Below are positions 10,625-22,935 of a stretch of 64,000 bases of DNA, one piece after another. The position numbers and the translations under genes are program-made. Each line of letters opens with the position of its first letter. Positions within the stretch are counted from its first letter, which is position 1. The DNA comes from Sipunculus nudus (taxonomy: Eukaryota; Annelida; Sipuncula; Golfingiida; Sipunculidae). The notes beneath the pieces were generated by a model. The model did not search any database, was not told where the DNA came from, and saw only the letters and a list, made by a program, of their open reading frames with translations. Where the stretch lies: contig CM049313.1 in the NCBI GenBank assembly GCA_026874595.1, positions 22,810,008-22,874,007 of the forward strand. The letters are read 5' to 3'.

Positions 10625-11509
10625 GATATGGTTCAAGCTATATGCCAGTCTCACCTGCCCGGTTGTACAGGACTACAAAACACCAATCAGGACCCATTTA
10701 TTTCATTTGTATCCCTTAGCCTCCCTTCTATGCCAATAGACATGATTCAGGAGCAATCAAAAGATCTTGTCCTTAAAACAGTCATAGAAGCTATAAAAAG
10801 CGGGAACCAACTAAAATACCGTAAAGGGGACTCGACTGAGCTGCTGTGATATCAGCGCCACCTATCTAAATTTCTCATCAATAAAGGTGTCTTATGTAGA
10901 AAACGGATTGTAGATGACATAGAGATCTTGCAGGTAGTTTTGCCTACCACTTTGCGTCAAACGGCTCTCAAGGGGCTCCATGATGATATGGGCCATATGG
11001 GTCAGACTAGAACAATAAACCTTGTACAAGATCGTTTCTTTTGGCCTGGTATGAACAAACATATCACAGAGTATGTAGCTCAGTGTCCACGATGTGTGAG
11101 ACGAAAAACTCCTACCTGCCAAAGAGCACCTCTTGTAAACATCCAATCCTCAGCCCCTCTAGAAATTTTGTGCATAGATTTCCTATCTCTGGAACCCAGT
11201 AAAGGTAACATTGAAAATATATTAGTGGTTACTGATCATTTTACTAAGTTTGCCAGGGCATTCCCATGCAAAAGCCAAAAAGCAAAACCAACCGCGCATC
11301 TGTTATGGGATAATTTTATCTGTAACTACGGATTTCCCCAAAGAATCCATTCCGATCAGGGGCGAAATTTTGAAAGCAAAGTTATCAAAGATTTATGCAC
11401 TCTAGCTGGTATCGAAAATTCACACAAGTCCCTACCATCCCATGGGCAATGGGCAGTGAGAGCGCTTCAATCGCACGCTACTGAATATGTTAGGCTGTTT
11501 AGAACCTAA
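10625..11509 (+). pseudogene. pol: Pol integrase, zinc-binding domain and catalytic core, broken
   Basis: The same frame as RNase H continues after the stop at 10622; another stop is at 10847-10849. From 10928 it encodes an HHCC zinc-binding domain (GLHDDMGH...QCPRC) and the integrase core with the first two catalytic acids (CIDFLS and HSDQGRNF). Near 11430 the frame changes, and the stretch with the third catalytic acid (ERFNR) lies in the other frame just after a TGA at 11457-11459. The enzyme would insert the element cDNA, but cannot be made whole from this copy. Confidence 0.88.
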
Positions 11510-12551
11510 TCATAAGAAAGATTGGAAACTCTTTGTTAATTCTGTTACCCATGCCTATAACTGCACCAGACATCAGACCACCGGCTATTCTCCCTTTTTC
11601 TTAATGTATGGGAGACACCCCAGGCTACCTGTAGATGTTCTTTTTGGGCTAGACCACGATCAAAGACCAAATATGGCCGACTATGATAAATATGTTCAAT
11701 CAATCGGGGAAACACTTAAGAATGCCTATCGCAAAGCCCAGCAACATTCATTAGCTGAGCAGAAGCGACACAAGGCCCGATATGATCGCAAGGCGAAAAG
11801 CACTCAATTAAATATTGGAGATAGAGTTTTAGTAAGAAACTTGCACTTAATTGGAAATCAAAAATTGGCCGACCTGTGGGAGCCCCCTGTATATATCATT
11901 ATCGACCAACCAAAGGCTGATATTCCGGTATATAAGGTTAAGAAAGATGGCTCGTCCTATCCGCCCCGAACTCTCCATAGGAACTTGCTCTTGCTAATTA
12001 ACCATCTCCCACTTGATTCTGACACTTCCCCAGACACTGATCCAGGTACGAAAACGCCTCCTAGGCATCTTAGATCTTCACCTGAGATCAAGGGAAGTGA
12101 TGAGGAAATAGAGGAAGAAAGTCCGGATGAGGATGATTATAACGATCCCTATTTAACCTTAACCCCTATCATAACCGCTCCAATGTCCACAGCTCCAATT
12201 TCCACTGTAGCGGAGCCCAATAGGATATCGGTTAGTCATTCTGAAGCGGAGCCTGATAGAATATCGGTTAGTCATTCTGAACCGAATTTAGATTCTGATT
12301 TAAGTTCTCCTTCCGGTAGTCCTGCCGCTTCCCATGATATTAGCCAACCCCCTGAGGAGGGTATAGTAGACAAAGCGACAGAGAGGGAAACACGGGAAGA
12401 ACTAGAAACCCATTCCCAAACCTTTAATGGGGATGAAACCACATCTGAGGGTACAGAACCTCAATCCGCTTTGCGACGGTCCACACGTGAAAGACGGCCC
12501 CCCAGTTGGATCCGATCTGGGGATTACTTCACTTCTTTTGAATGTCCTTAA
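11460..12551 (+). CDS. pol: Pol integrase C-terminus with acidic tail
   Basis: Open to a TAA at 12549-12551. It starts in the integrase core (ERFNR), continues with NSVTHAYNCTRHQTTGYSPF and LMYGRHPRLPVD, then a GDRVLVRN module, the usual small beta-barrel end of gypsy integrases. No chromodomain is recognised. The last ~170 residues are rich in Asp, Glu, Pro and Ser and include a short tandem repeat (RISVSHSE twice, near 12225-12285). The first ATG in the frame (11487) is probably not a real start. Confidence 0.82.
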   Translation, partial: ERFNRTLLNMLGCLEPNHKKDWKLFVNSVTHAYNCTRHQTTGYSPFFLMYGRHPRLPVDVLFGLDHDQRPNMADYDKYVQSIGETLKNAYRKAQQHSLAEQKRHKARYDRKAKSTQLNIGDRVLVRNLHLIGNQKLADLWEPPVYIIIDQPKADIPVYKVKKDGSSYPPRTLHRNLLLLINHLPLDSDTSPDTDPGTKTPPRHLRSSPEIKGSDEEIEEESPDEDDYNDPYLTLTPIITAPMSTAPISTVAEPNRISVSHSEAEPDRISVSHSEPNLDSDLSSPSGSPAASHDISQPPEEGIVDKATERETREELETHSQTFNGDETTSEGTEPQSALRRSTRERRPPSWIRSGDYFTSFECP

Positions 12552-12635
12552 GTGATCACGACCAATTAGTTGGGCTTACTTTTTAATGAGCCATCATTAA
12601 GAGCCCTATAAGTTGTCGGGTCGACAACTTTTCTG

Positions 12636-12648
12636 AAGTGGGGGAGAA
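12636..12648 (+). other. Polypurine tract
   Basis: The purine-rich stretch AGTGGGGGAGAA directly precedes the 3' LTR and is the expected primer site for plus-strand DNA synthesis. Confidence 0.85.
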
Positions 12649-15300
12649 TGTAGCGAATGTTAAGTCGGGAGAACAGCCGGCTTGTCTCCCCTGCGTAATA
12701 TTTCTTCTCTTTTCCTTCACTATGGCATTGTTAGCATTGTCGTCTTGGTGACACTGTCACCGGAAACCGTTTTAATCTGTCTCTCTGGTTGACTCCCCTG
12801 AATAGAAATAATTTTTTTCAGATTTATATAAAAAATTTTTCAGATTTATCATTTGTATATAAAGTTCTATATCATTAAAGTTTAGATTTATATTTAATAG
12901 AGGCCAGAATAAAGGCGATATCAATACAATTATTATGTGTATAGATCCCCACCATCTCGGGATTTGCCGAAGATGTCCGTACTGAACGGCTATGTGGCAT
13001 GAAACCTTCCCTGACCGGTTTTTGAGAAACCTAAAGCAACAATAGGACAGGTCGCATGGCATGGGTACTTGGGCGTGACGTGCCCCTACTGACGATCCCG
13101 TTAGGGACATCACGTCAGTCAAGCCTCATGTCATGCTTTCGACAACACGTCGATTCTGATCTTGTCCACTTTGTTGCAGGTAGGTAAAATTATTTTCAGA
13201 ATGTTGTAGATAGATGCCAAAGTATAAATTGAATGTCAATATAATATTCCCTAATTAATATTAATATATTTTCTATCTGGGTGCTTTAATTATATATCCT
13301 TGTAATATTATCGTTATTACTATTGGACCTCTGAACCTTCGACCTCGAGTTCTTTGGTTGCACTGGAAACCCCGTGAAATATTCCTGTAAATCTTTAAAG
13401 GGACCCACACCACAAGTCAATATGCCAAATTAATGCTGACCTCTAAAAGAGCATTTCCACGTGTCCAAATAATTTCCACGTGTCTAGATAATCTCCACGT
13501 GTTCCGATAGAATTCCACGTGTGACTGAAAGAATGGTCAATAAACGAATTATATCTGTACCGGTACATCTAACCTCCGTTATTTCCGTCTATCCATCATT
13601 TATTTCCCCCCCCCCCCCCCACTCCTACGGCATCAGCAATATTTAAAAATAAACTTGAAAATGCATAGAATTGAGTGAACAGGATATAAAACATAGCAGA
13701 ACTAAATGTAACACTCGTATTGAATAATTCTATAAAATCATATTTTCTTTTATAAAATATAATGAGAAAATGGGTCTACGGCATAAATATGAGTAAAGAG
13801 AAAATGGTTCTTCAGTAACGGCCTTCTCTCAAACAAACGCAGACGTTATGACTAAACCGTGCTGCCGTCTATCGGTGGATGCTCGCACTAATTCGAGCTA
13901 ACCCATAACATCCCCCCCCCCCCCCTTTCTCTCTCTCTTTTATTTTTGACAAATTGAATTACCACGAAATGTTAGCGAAATGAATCAGAAATTCCTACAA
14001 ACGTTCATAAACCTCACATAAACGTATTTTAAACTTAAACCACTTAGCATTGTGGCAGAACTCACTGTGGGAATATGCCAAGTTACTTTCAACCTTAAAA
14101 ATCTGATCCTTTAAATAAAAGTACGATCCTATGCATTAAAATACCAGAACCACTGACCAATGACTGACTCCCAGTAACTTTCCACTTAATTATTGATTTG
14201 GAACCTCACCTTTGATAGCCCTGCTGCAAAATTCACGTTAAATTCATACACAACTTTCACCAAGCGTTCTGCGCCTGGCGATGTTGATGATTCGTCACCG
14301 GGAACCACCTGTTTGCGCGCGGCGGCCTCGTTGTTCTGGCTCGCTGTTCCCTTTATAAACCATTCCCCTTTTATAACACACATTAGTCCTTCTATTTATT
14401 ATGTTACGAAGTAATGTTAATATCGGTGATCAACCAAAGATATCCCATACCTACAAGTAAATAAATATTTACCGAGGTAGATTTCTTGAATTTCCTAGGG
14501 GAGATAAACAACCATTATCCGTCCCTCCAAATATAGTGGGATACCCCCTTCGCTCTTCCATCATAGACTCCCAGAAATTAACCATCCCGAATGTTTTCAC
14601 TTAGAAATTTACTACAATCATTGGTCATATTTATATTTTATCTTGTAATAGCATAATTACTTTGAATGATAACAATATAAAACATTATGTACTTAAGAAT
14701 GATACTTAGCCTAGATGTTTCACATTTGTATACTTAATGTATGTTATTATAGATAGAAGATATAAACGAAGTGAAATCTTAGTGGTATTGTTTGTATATA
14801 GTTGTACACAAACATAATTTGTGTATGAATAGTAAGATGTAAACAAATATAAATTAGACGAGAGTATGAGATAAAGATTGATAGATATGTACAAACAAGA
14901 TGTAAGATAGTGTGAGATTAGGAGTTGTTTAAAAAATATGTATAATAACATGGTTATAATAACATGAAGATTTCGGGTAAACATACATTAACATATCTTG
15001 TGTACTTGTTGCAGATGCATAAATTGCATTTGAGTATATTTATATACATTATAATAAACAGTCCAGTATTTGTAAACAATATATTGAGTACCTTTATGAG
15101 AATAAGCAGTCCAATATTTGTAAACAATATGATCACGTGAGTCCAGCCTCATGTCATGCTTTCGACAACACGTCGATTCTGATCTTGTCCACTTTGTTGC
15201 AGAATAAACAGTTGTCAAGTGTCAGCTGCGTGTCGTTTACCATTTGTGTGTGTGCGAGTGGGCCACGAACCAGACCCCGCCTTACCGCCCGCCCGCGACA
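12649..15300 (+). repeat. 3' LTR (2652 bp)
   Basis: Near-identical to the 5' LTR, including the CACGTG array (13458-13521) and both 71-bp direct repeats (13109-13179 and 15132-15202). It ends GCGACA at an AT tract. Confidence 0.93.
13458..13521. promoter_or_regulatory. Four-copy E-box array in 3' LTR
   Basis: CACGTG at 13458, 13477, 13496 and 13516, with the same 19/19/20 spacing as in the 5' LTR, so the array is retained in both copies. Confidence 0.6.
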
Positions 15301-16185
15301 TATATATATATATATATCTTTCCTGCTTTTCCACTACTTTGGAGATACGGTCCAATAAATTTTCTACTTTAGACATCCCTGCTAGGTATTCAGAGCTCTG
15401 TGTAGCATTTCAAAAGGGATATGTATGTATGGTATAGGTAGACCATATAATGGTAGCCAGTTTTATGTGCAGCTTCCATGGTGACATAAGTGTAACCTCC
15501 TGGTGGCATACTCATGATTCCGACATTCGTTCCGTCCTGTCCTGGTTTTAGTGCGTACGAATAATAGCCCCAATAAAAAAACCCTATATTGTAATTGGCC
15601 TATAATGTATGCACTTGACGGTGCTTTTAAGTTTCCGTTTGAGCCCTGCAGTGTTAAAGTAGGATCACTTCCTGGTACTAGCAAAAGAAACTTTGTTGAG
15701 TAACTTACCTTACTCTTGACACACTGCCTTACTATTAATATATACAATAAAAGATTATCTTTAATTAATATTTTTGCCACACAATAAGAATATGAGATTG
15801 ACTTTCAAGCGAACGCGTGTCCACCGTTTAGGGGAAATCTAAAAGGTTTCAAGTAATTTAGCACATTATTTGTTGAGGAACTGTTTGTAAATACACATTT
15901 GTTTACAGCTTTTATTGATATTACTAGGCTTATTACTCATACTTATATTCCACCATGATTTTTTGGAATTTTGCAATTTTCAATAAAATTCTGTCCCTGT
16001 CTGACAGATTACACGTGGTCTCGCCCGACAAATAACATTTTGTAGGATATTCCATATACACTTTATAGACAACCCCTCAATCCCACACTATTAGTGGGCT
16101 CAACCATTAATGCCCTGGTAATGAAACACAGCCAGTTAAGTGGGAGGGCATCGGATTCAGTCAGGAGTTAGGGTCCTAGAGGTCA
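15301..16185. repeat. Right half of duplicated host block
   Basis: Begins with an AT run (15301-15317), the remainder of the target site. From 15318 it matches the reverse complement of roughly 53550 down to 52067; for example, 'catttcaaaagggatatgta' near 15408 recurs inverted near 53440-53460. No gene is seen. Confidence 0.8.
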
Positions 16186-16498
16186 GTCCTCCCGGGCCCG
16201 AAAGGTAAGTCCATAATGGAGGAGCTTGGATCCCTCCGTTCCGTATGATTAAGTTAATTGAGCTTGTGACGCCACTGGTGAAGTTGAGTAACCGGCCACC
16301 CTTCATATGTTTAGTAAAGCGTACACCGAAGCATACCCTCTGTATCTGTAGTAAAGCGTACACCGTAAGCTCTGACTGACAGTATAATGTTTTGTATGTG
16401 AGTAATAAGCATTCTAAATTGGGACAGGATTTTAATCTATTGGTGATGTTAATCTTAAATTCCTGTGTTTTTTTATTATCTGTGGGAAAATCCAAGAA
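16041..16498 (+). repeat. Solo LTR-like copy of the 450-bp TGTAGG family
   Basis: About 455 bp related to the LTRs at 33187-33641 and 34499-34942. It shares 'agtaaagcgtacacc' twice, 'tgactgacagtata' and 'gtgagtaataagcatt'. The left end TGTAGGATATTCC is intact; the right end near 16498 is mutated. It lies inside the duplicated host block, and a truncated inverted copy is at 52067-52204. Confidence 0.75.
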
Positions 16499-16499
16499 A

Positions 16500-17500
16500 T
16501 TGACGTCAACGTAATAAAGTTTTGGTCCGCCTCTGTCTATACGCTTAAGAGTCGATCATGAATTGGTTATACATGTACTTTATTCTTTTACCTACCGTCA
16601 ATATTTCCAAGAACCTTGCCCTGGCGAGTCAAAAGTCCGTAACCAGGGGCCATGACCCTCCCCCCCCCCCCCCAAAAAAAAAGAAAAAACTTGGCATGTA
16701 ACACTTTTTTTCTTATTCCAGACATCAGATTTCTGATTATTTCACAGTGAAATGACAGCATGAATTGACAGTTTATTTTATTAATCCGAAAAAGGTCATG
16801 TTTATATTTTTGTATTTCTTAAAAAAATTATAGGGATTTTTTTCCTGGGCATTATAACTAAACTTGTTATAAAACTTGGATTAATGACACAAAGATATTT
16901 GAATTATTAAAATATGGATTATACACAAATGATTATATTGAATTAAATAATTTATGACAACTGGATTTTTTCCCCCATAAACTTTTCATCTATTCCAAGT
17001 TTTCTTTTTATTTACAAGATTATTGTGTCACAAGAATAAAGAAGTCCTAGTGATTCTTTGCAAAATTCTTCCATGGTCACAATCAAAAACTCCGACATCC
17101 CGTCGGTGACAGATCTTTTATCGAATGGTGCCAATAACAGGAAATTTTCTCACTGTCTTTTAAAAGGCGACAGTTCTTCCTTAGCAACCTGTATCATTAA
17201 TATGTTTTGTCTTAGCGTTTCAGAACACTCACATGCATATAGCATTATACAAATTGTCACACCCCCGAAGGACTTTCCAAGTTCTTTAAAAAGGTGAACT
17301 AAACCTGCTGAAGCCCATACATACTTTAAGAAGATGAGAAAGGGATGTGTAACACAAACACTGAAATATATTAAAATTAGACTAACGGTTCTCTTGAGAG
17401 TCGTTCCACGCGCAAGGTACATGTTCCATAAAGTCCATATGATTACACAAATATACAGAGCCCTGCTTAATCCTGACACTCGCCGTAAGCATTAAACAAA
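16500..17500. other. No gene seen
   Basis: AT-rich sequence with a poly(C)-poly(A) run near 16656-16690. Small frames, such as 17058-17297, lack recognisable domains. Confidence 0.5.
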
Positions 17501-17736
17501 GATAATTCACATGGCACCACTACCGCTAGTCACATGATCGTCGTGCAGGTGACTTAGGTATGTACTCCTCAAGGCCAGGCGGTCAACCTCTGTACACACG
17601 ACGCAATACCGCTTCTCGACGGTAAACAAATCACAGGCTTGACACAGTCTCTACTTTGAAGTACTCGCTTCTCCGAATCACCGAGAGATAGGCAAATAGC
17701 CTTTCTCTGCAGCATCTCTCCCATACAATGCCTGTC

Positions 17737-17745
17737 TATATAAAA
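17737..17745 (+). promoter_or_regulatory. TATA box of small secreted-peptide gene
   Basis: TATATAAAA lies 72 bp before the ATG at 17817, a plausible distance for a short 5' UTR. The paralogous copy at 31212-31439 lacks about 100 bp that includes this box. Confidence 0.5.
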
Positions 17746-17816
17746 CACCCTGGGTTTTTCCAGTGATCTGTACCCGAACATGCCACCGCACAAGACAGTA
17801 TTCTGTACCACTCACA

Positions 17817-17954
17817 ATGATCAGCGTATCAATTGTCCTTGTCTGTATGCTGGGCTTCACACAGGCAGATACACATCGGCTGCTTACAAGTCCTTCTGTA
17901 AACACAAATCACAAGTCCGTTAGTGAGATTGCATTGGTCGCCAGCAGACTCTAG
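17817..17954 (+). pseudogene. Small secreted peptide, truncated copy (45 aa)
   Basis: Starts with a signal-peptide-like MISVSIVLVCMLGF followed by TQAD, then a short polar region, and stops at LVASRL. The paralogue at 31439-31212 continues for another 30 residues including two further cysteines. DNA similarity continues here beyond the stop to about 18050, so this copy is shortened by a nonsense change. No family is recognised. It is the inverted counterpart of the 31-kb copy, on the outer flank of the minus-strand receptor unit. Confidence 0.45.
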
Positions 17955-19320
17955 CATACAATACACCGGGAAATCGTCCCTAAGCTGACCCGTTCACAGA
18001 CAACCTCGGACCCTCCTCTGGACTGACAAACTGTCAGACTTCACCTTTTAGCGCGCTGACTTAGAAAATTGTGCCTTTACTTTTGCGTTTCCAACATATA
18101 AACTGAAGCTTACGTCACACACCCTGACTACTCTTGGCCTATCGCCTTATAATATTATGTAGCCTGTCGTTCAATGCATGCATACTAAAATAGATACGCC
18201 TCCAGAGACTAAAGTCTGGGAAATTTAAGTATGCAGGTGCTTTACCTTTGAAGTTTTGAGTAAATAACGTAATTACATGAAACCGACTCGATTAAGACCT
18301 GAGTTGTCATGCTAACATCGACACATGATATTGCATATATTAATACGAGAAGCGGATGGGGGGGGGGTGTCAAGGGTTCCGGACCCCCCCCCCCCCCTTA
18401 TTTATCTGTCGCTAAAAAGTTTTAAGAACAATTTTTGCAGCCTGGACCTCTCCCCCCCACCCCTTTCCAGACCTGGGGACCTCTTCTAGGCTTTGACATT
18501 AATCTCCCTGGGTTGGTTCCCGCGTTTCCTAATCTTTGATTTGCCCCTGAATATACAATAAATAATAGATACAATCAACTGGTTAAACTATCCTTTCTTG
18601 AATGTGCAATACCATAATGATAAAATAAACAGTTCATAATTCTCTGGTGACAAAAGTGTCCGTTTGTATGTATATACGTATGTAAAGGGGTGTCCACTGT
18701 TATTGTTTATATGCTCTCATCCCCATGCATGAACATGGCTGGTAGGCAAAAGCCTTTCGTGTCCAATGCAGCGTGTTAATAAGGTTGGGCCAGCTTTGTT
18801 TCCTGTGTAGTTTCCCTGTGCTTTGCATGAGTAACAACGGCTGCGGGTATAATAGACTGTGGATAATTTAGATAAAACATCAAGAGACGTCAATTTATCC
18901 AAATTATTGATCGAGCAGTAGCTCTGCCTGACCCGTATAGGCTTGAAGTAGGCTGGTGTGATAATGTGATTGCATTGCGGGACATAAACAATGGCCATGT
19001 TCACCACTGCCATATTGACTGGCCAAAATCATTTTATAAATGAACCGAACAAGATATGAAAGTCCCCACAATGATATAACTACCTCTGGTCTGGAAATGT
19101 TCAGACTCTTTTGTACAGAAGTATTGAAGAAACGAGCCTGATGTGCTTCCTGAAGACAAAGGTCGTACCGTCACAAAGTATGAATGAGAAGCTACATAAA
19201 CCAAAATAATTTTAATTAACTTGGCAAATCATAATTGATAAATTGCATTCATTAACCACGTTATATATATTCATATAATTATATATAGTCCAACCTGTCT
19301 GAACGTTTACATATTATTTA
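17955..19320. repeat. Shared downstream DNA of receptor unit 1, no gene
   Basis: Segments match, inverted, sequence downstream of the plus-strand copies: 18350-18540 (G/C runs) resembles 30640-30830, and 19085-19260 resembles 30400-30610 and 51110-51300. The frame at 18717-19013 (minus, 98 codons) has no domain signature. Confidence 0.6.
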
Positions 19321-19324
19321 AATA

Positions 19325-19328
<4 letters not shown>

Positions 19329-19378
<50 letters not shown>

Positions 19379-19381
19379 TAT
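19329..19381. repeat. (AT)n microsatellite
   Basis: AT dinucleotide run within the downstream unit DNA. Confidence 0.95.
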
Positions 19382-19530
19382 ATTTTTGTATATTATGTTA
19401 TGTGGTTCTGTAGAGACGTTGATGACGTCAGGGGTCCTACAGGTTACCGGTTGTGAGGACACAGGAGAACACAGGGGACAATCGAACGGTGAGCGTTGAA
19501 GCATAACACCACAGAAGACAACAGACAAAC

Positions 19531-19827
19531 ATGGGACTCTTTATATTAACTGGAACTTCTTTTGTGAACGGTACGTCGTGTACAGCTATAAAAGCATCAC
19601 ATGCCCGATCCCGTATGGGCTGCAATTATTATTTGAACTGTCGTGGTGCTCGCCATACCTGGTTTTGGACATTGAACTTTGTTTCGTTTGAGGATGCGCT
19701 TTTTATCATGAACTGCTCTTACGCAGCCCCAGGGGTAGTACCTGCACTTGTACTCGCACTCGCACTATGTGATTTATTGATTGGAGGCACGCCTACTACA
19801 CTTCCTTTTGAGCTAAGTATTCTATAA
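19531..19827 (+). CDS. Hypothetical 98-aa ORF
   Basis: A 98-codon frame with a hydrophobic start (MGLFILTGTSF) and a hydrophobic stretch near residues 68-86. It lies in about 450 bp that has no counterpart in the matching unit around 51 kb, so it may be part of a small insertion in the AT-rich tract. No family is recognised, and it may be a chance frame. Confidence 0.2.
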   Translation: MGLFILTGTSFVNGTSCTAIKASHARSRMGCNYYLNCRGARHTWFWTLNFVSFEDALFIMNCSYAAPGVVPALVLALALCDLLIGGTPTTLPFELSIL

Positions 19828-20338
19828 TATGGGTGTCTCATTTGGACAGACTTTTATGTAAACCAAACGTTATGTATTCTTTTATAGTATGAAATGATTT
19901 GTTAATTAAAATTAAAAATAATATTTATTATATATATTAGATATTTTATACATAAATATATCATAAACAGCTACAAAAAGAAAACAGATTTATTGTAGAA
20001 AGGCCTCATGGCACAAAGTACAAATAAAATATAAATATTTATATATAAATATACACAAGTTTGCCTTCGCTTTGTGCCAATATGTGTTTAAATAGTTTAA
20101 AAAACATTGATGTCGCAGAGAAGAATATCACTGATAAACAAAAGTGTAAATATATATATACCATTTTCAATTATACATATATTACAGTATTCAGTAAATA
20201 TATTAATTTAAAGTACTACTTCATGAAATATTATTTTCTTAAATGTTTTCCTTTCTTATCCTGTTTACTTAATAAAAAATATATACTTAAGTCAGATAGT
20301 AACCCGTGATTCTGTATTCTCAAAATATGGATAAACCC

Positions 20339-20340
<2 letters not shown>

Positions 20341-20400
<60 letters not shown>
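20341..20400. repeat. (AT)n microsatellite truncating a TIR domain
   Basis: A 60-bp AT run sits where the second half of the TIR domain and about 1.8 kb of downstream DNA should be. On the far side the sequence matches that near 50430-50470. Confidence 0.9.
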
Positions 20401-20403
<3 letters not shown>

Positions 20404-20407
20404 GCAT

Positions 20408-21640
20408 ACGGGCTTTGTATGTAATGACTTGACAGCATGATGAAACATGATGCACTCCCGTCAATCGCTTTAATGATGTTGTTGATGATATACTCTCCCG
20501 GGATAAAGTCCTTCCCGTGGAGACATACTCTCAATTGCGGATCTTGCAACGCTTCCAATTTCCCTAAAAACTCAACTTCAACGAATTCCTCATCCCACGA
20601 ACTGTAACTAATGAACACATCATACTTGAATAAGTTATTTATCACGGAGCTGTGTGCTTGATTTTTAAGTTTCTCTTGAAACGTCCACGCTTCCACAACA
20701 CGGTGATACCCGTCACGCACGAGAGGACCACCAGTATACACACAGGTACTAACACAGATATTGTTAATGTATTGTCCCAGATACATAATGGTGTGGTTCC
20801 GTTCCAAATTTCGGGTGGGACGCATCCATGAATGGATTCAGAAGAAGCTGGATCCATTTACACATCCCGGAAACAAAGCTAAACATGCGTGGAGAGCGTC
20901 GGTGTGACATTTCTTCGAAACTCCTTTCAATACAAATTTAAAATTCCCAACTGGTTCAAGGAATGCATCTTGACTTACAAAGCCTGACGCACCAGGCAAC
21001 ATGACCTGGTTCATGTTCGAATTGCCACATATTTCAGCCAACTGAGGTATCAAGTTTCATATCTTTTTCCTTTGTGATTAATTTGATAAAGCCAAATAGA
21101 ACAGTTCAATTCAAGACATTCACGACCTTTGCATGATGCAAAAGCCCATGCGAGTCGAGATGGGGTTACCTACGCCTATTGATATGCGTTTCCTGCATTT
21201 CACAAATGATGAATTTTTAATGCAGCCTGAATTTGCTACACTTAGATCCAAACGGTTACTCCAGTTTTCACCCCTTGGGAAATTGGATCGAATCTTGAAG
21301 AAATCTTTTCATGATGTGCTTTATTAATTTCGAAAGCTCCCACCAAGTAGAGCTCTAAAAACGGCCAACACTAAGGGGGAAATTCAGATATGCAGTCGCT
21401 GCAAAGATGTTCTCCAAATGTCACAGATTTGTATATGTCAACTGATGTAAATAGAAGGGTTTGCCAGCTGTCATCCAGAGCAGAGCTTGAGTTTGTATTA
21501 AGCGTTCCTTTAGATTCCAACAGAACCAAACCTGATTCATTAACATTATCGTTACTTGAAGCGTTCACTGTATTCATATCCAGAAGAATTAACATTACGG
21601 CAATGACTATACATGTGTTTAAATACCTCATCCTGGTCAT
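20408..21640 (-). pseudogene. Fz-CRD/Sushi/TIR receptor, minus-strand pseudogene
   Basis: Paralogue of the intact gene at 46955-48667. From 21640 it encodes a signal peptide and NTNSSSALDDSWQT, then meets a stop at 21371-21373 (CISEFPP followed by TAG). The CRD start (LAEICGNSN) is recognisable at 21053-20838. The CRD end and the first half of the Sushi module are deleted around 20850 (CVNGSSFF is followed almost at once by CVPPEIWNG). The transmembrane segment (VPVCILVVLSCVTGITVLW) and TIR box 1 (YDVFISYS) follow in shifted frames. The TIR domain ends abruptly after HYIQSP in an AT microsatellite. Non-functional as a receptor. Confidence 0.9.
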
Positions 21641-22935
21641 AATGTATGTAGATATAACATCCAGATGTTCTCCAAACGATTTAAGAGGAAGAGCCCCGAA
21701 TCATGTATACAACTATCTTTAACAGACGACGTGTCTATAGCGGCAGTTTATAAACAGTTGACAGCTTATAAACATCCAATCCACATTTATATCAACTGCC
21801 TGGGAGGTTTCTGAGTCAGGCATAGTAGAACATACCCTAGGATTTAGAAATTGCTGTTCGATTAAATAGACCCACACGGACGTGTCGCACCAGAAAACAT
21901 GTGGTTACATACTTATATTAATGTACTCGATTACTCAGGTACTAGAAAAAAGCCAGAAAGAAAGGATACATTTGATGGTTCGGAGAACAGCTGTACTTCT
22001 GTATTGTCTAGAGAGCATATATAGAAACATTGCCAGTTTCGCACGTAATCAGTTATGTAGAAATCTAGTAAGGTTGGGTTCAGCTATGTCCCTGTAAAGG
22101 TACATAAACATGTGCCATCACATGTATTACACTATTAGTACATTTGGCTTGTTACAAATTTTCCCTGGAAAACTATCCTGGCACTAAGACTCACTTTCCA
22201 ATTCATACACATTTTCAATTACGTATTTGGGTAATCCGTTCTCTCTGGCGATGTGAATGGCTTTGTAAATAAGGTCGAGATGAACAAAAAAATAGTTAAA
22301 AATATATGATCTGTAGTACATCTATTGTGTTCAGATTTTAGCTATTTAAAAGCAGTCATGTCGGAGAACTAGCACAAAAGAAATCATCGCAGAACAAAAT
22401 GAAAGACAAATTTGAAATCGATAGTTTTATACCCCGGGGGGGGGGGGGGGCTAAGTTGTCAATCAATTAACAAATACCCTAATATGGATATAGAGATAAA
22501 CTAACCAATCATATCAACGTCAAATTCCTGGGGGTAAAGGTGGATATTATGACTTGATTCATAATTATTTTTTTTATCTTTCAGGTTAAGGCTTTGTAAT
22601 ACGGAGCTCTGTTGTCATATATGTCAGTAAGGATCTTAAACATTATTGACATGAAATATTTCACAGGATCAGTAATGCACGACTCGAGTCTGACTTCATC
22701 TCGAAATCGTAGCTCGAAAAGCTCTGTTGCATACTAAAGAGACATAGTATGCCAACTTAATAAAACAAAAAAAAGACAATATACCGAGATTTATCTCTGT
22801 AGCAGGAGCTCAAGGTAATCAAATAACATATGATAATCTCAAATTTTCATTTTGAATTATTTAAATATATGATTCGAACTTAGACTCTGGTTCCGAATAA
22901 CCCGGAATCAAAGCGGACTTGGATTCGAACCTTAT
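21641..22935 (-). repeat. Upstream DNA of receptor unit 1 (left palindrome arm)
   Basis: Reverse complement of the DNA upstream of the plus-strand copy (23230-24362). For example, 'gattattcggaaccagag'-like text near 22890 pairs with the same near 23255, and the TATA-region motif 'tctagagagca' near 22006-22016 pairs with that near 23985. It contains a poly(G) run at 22436. It lacks the forkhead/E-box element seen upstream of the intact gene. Confidence 0.8.

Larger units (their letters stand above)
3395..15300 (+). mobile_element. Ty3/gypsy LTR retrotransposon, degenerate, 11.9 kb
   Basis: A complete LTR-PBS-gag-pol-PPT-LTR layout is visible. The two LTRs (3395-6037 and 12649-15300) begin TGTAGCG and end GCGACA, giving TG...CA termini. 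Pol order is protease, RT, RNase H, integrase, which is the Ty3/gypsy order. It inserted into an AT dinucleotide tract: TATA precedes the 5' LTR and follows the 3' LTR, so the target duplication cannot be sized exactly. Pol is broken by several stops and frameshifts while Gag is open, so this copy cannot make an intact Pol. By eye the LTRs differ at only a few percent of positions or less, implying fairly recent insertion. Confidence 0.93.

Noticed and set aside
18717-19013. 98-codon minus-strand frame
   Set aside because: No signal peptide, domain or paralogous frame in the other units.
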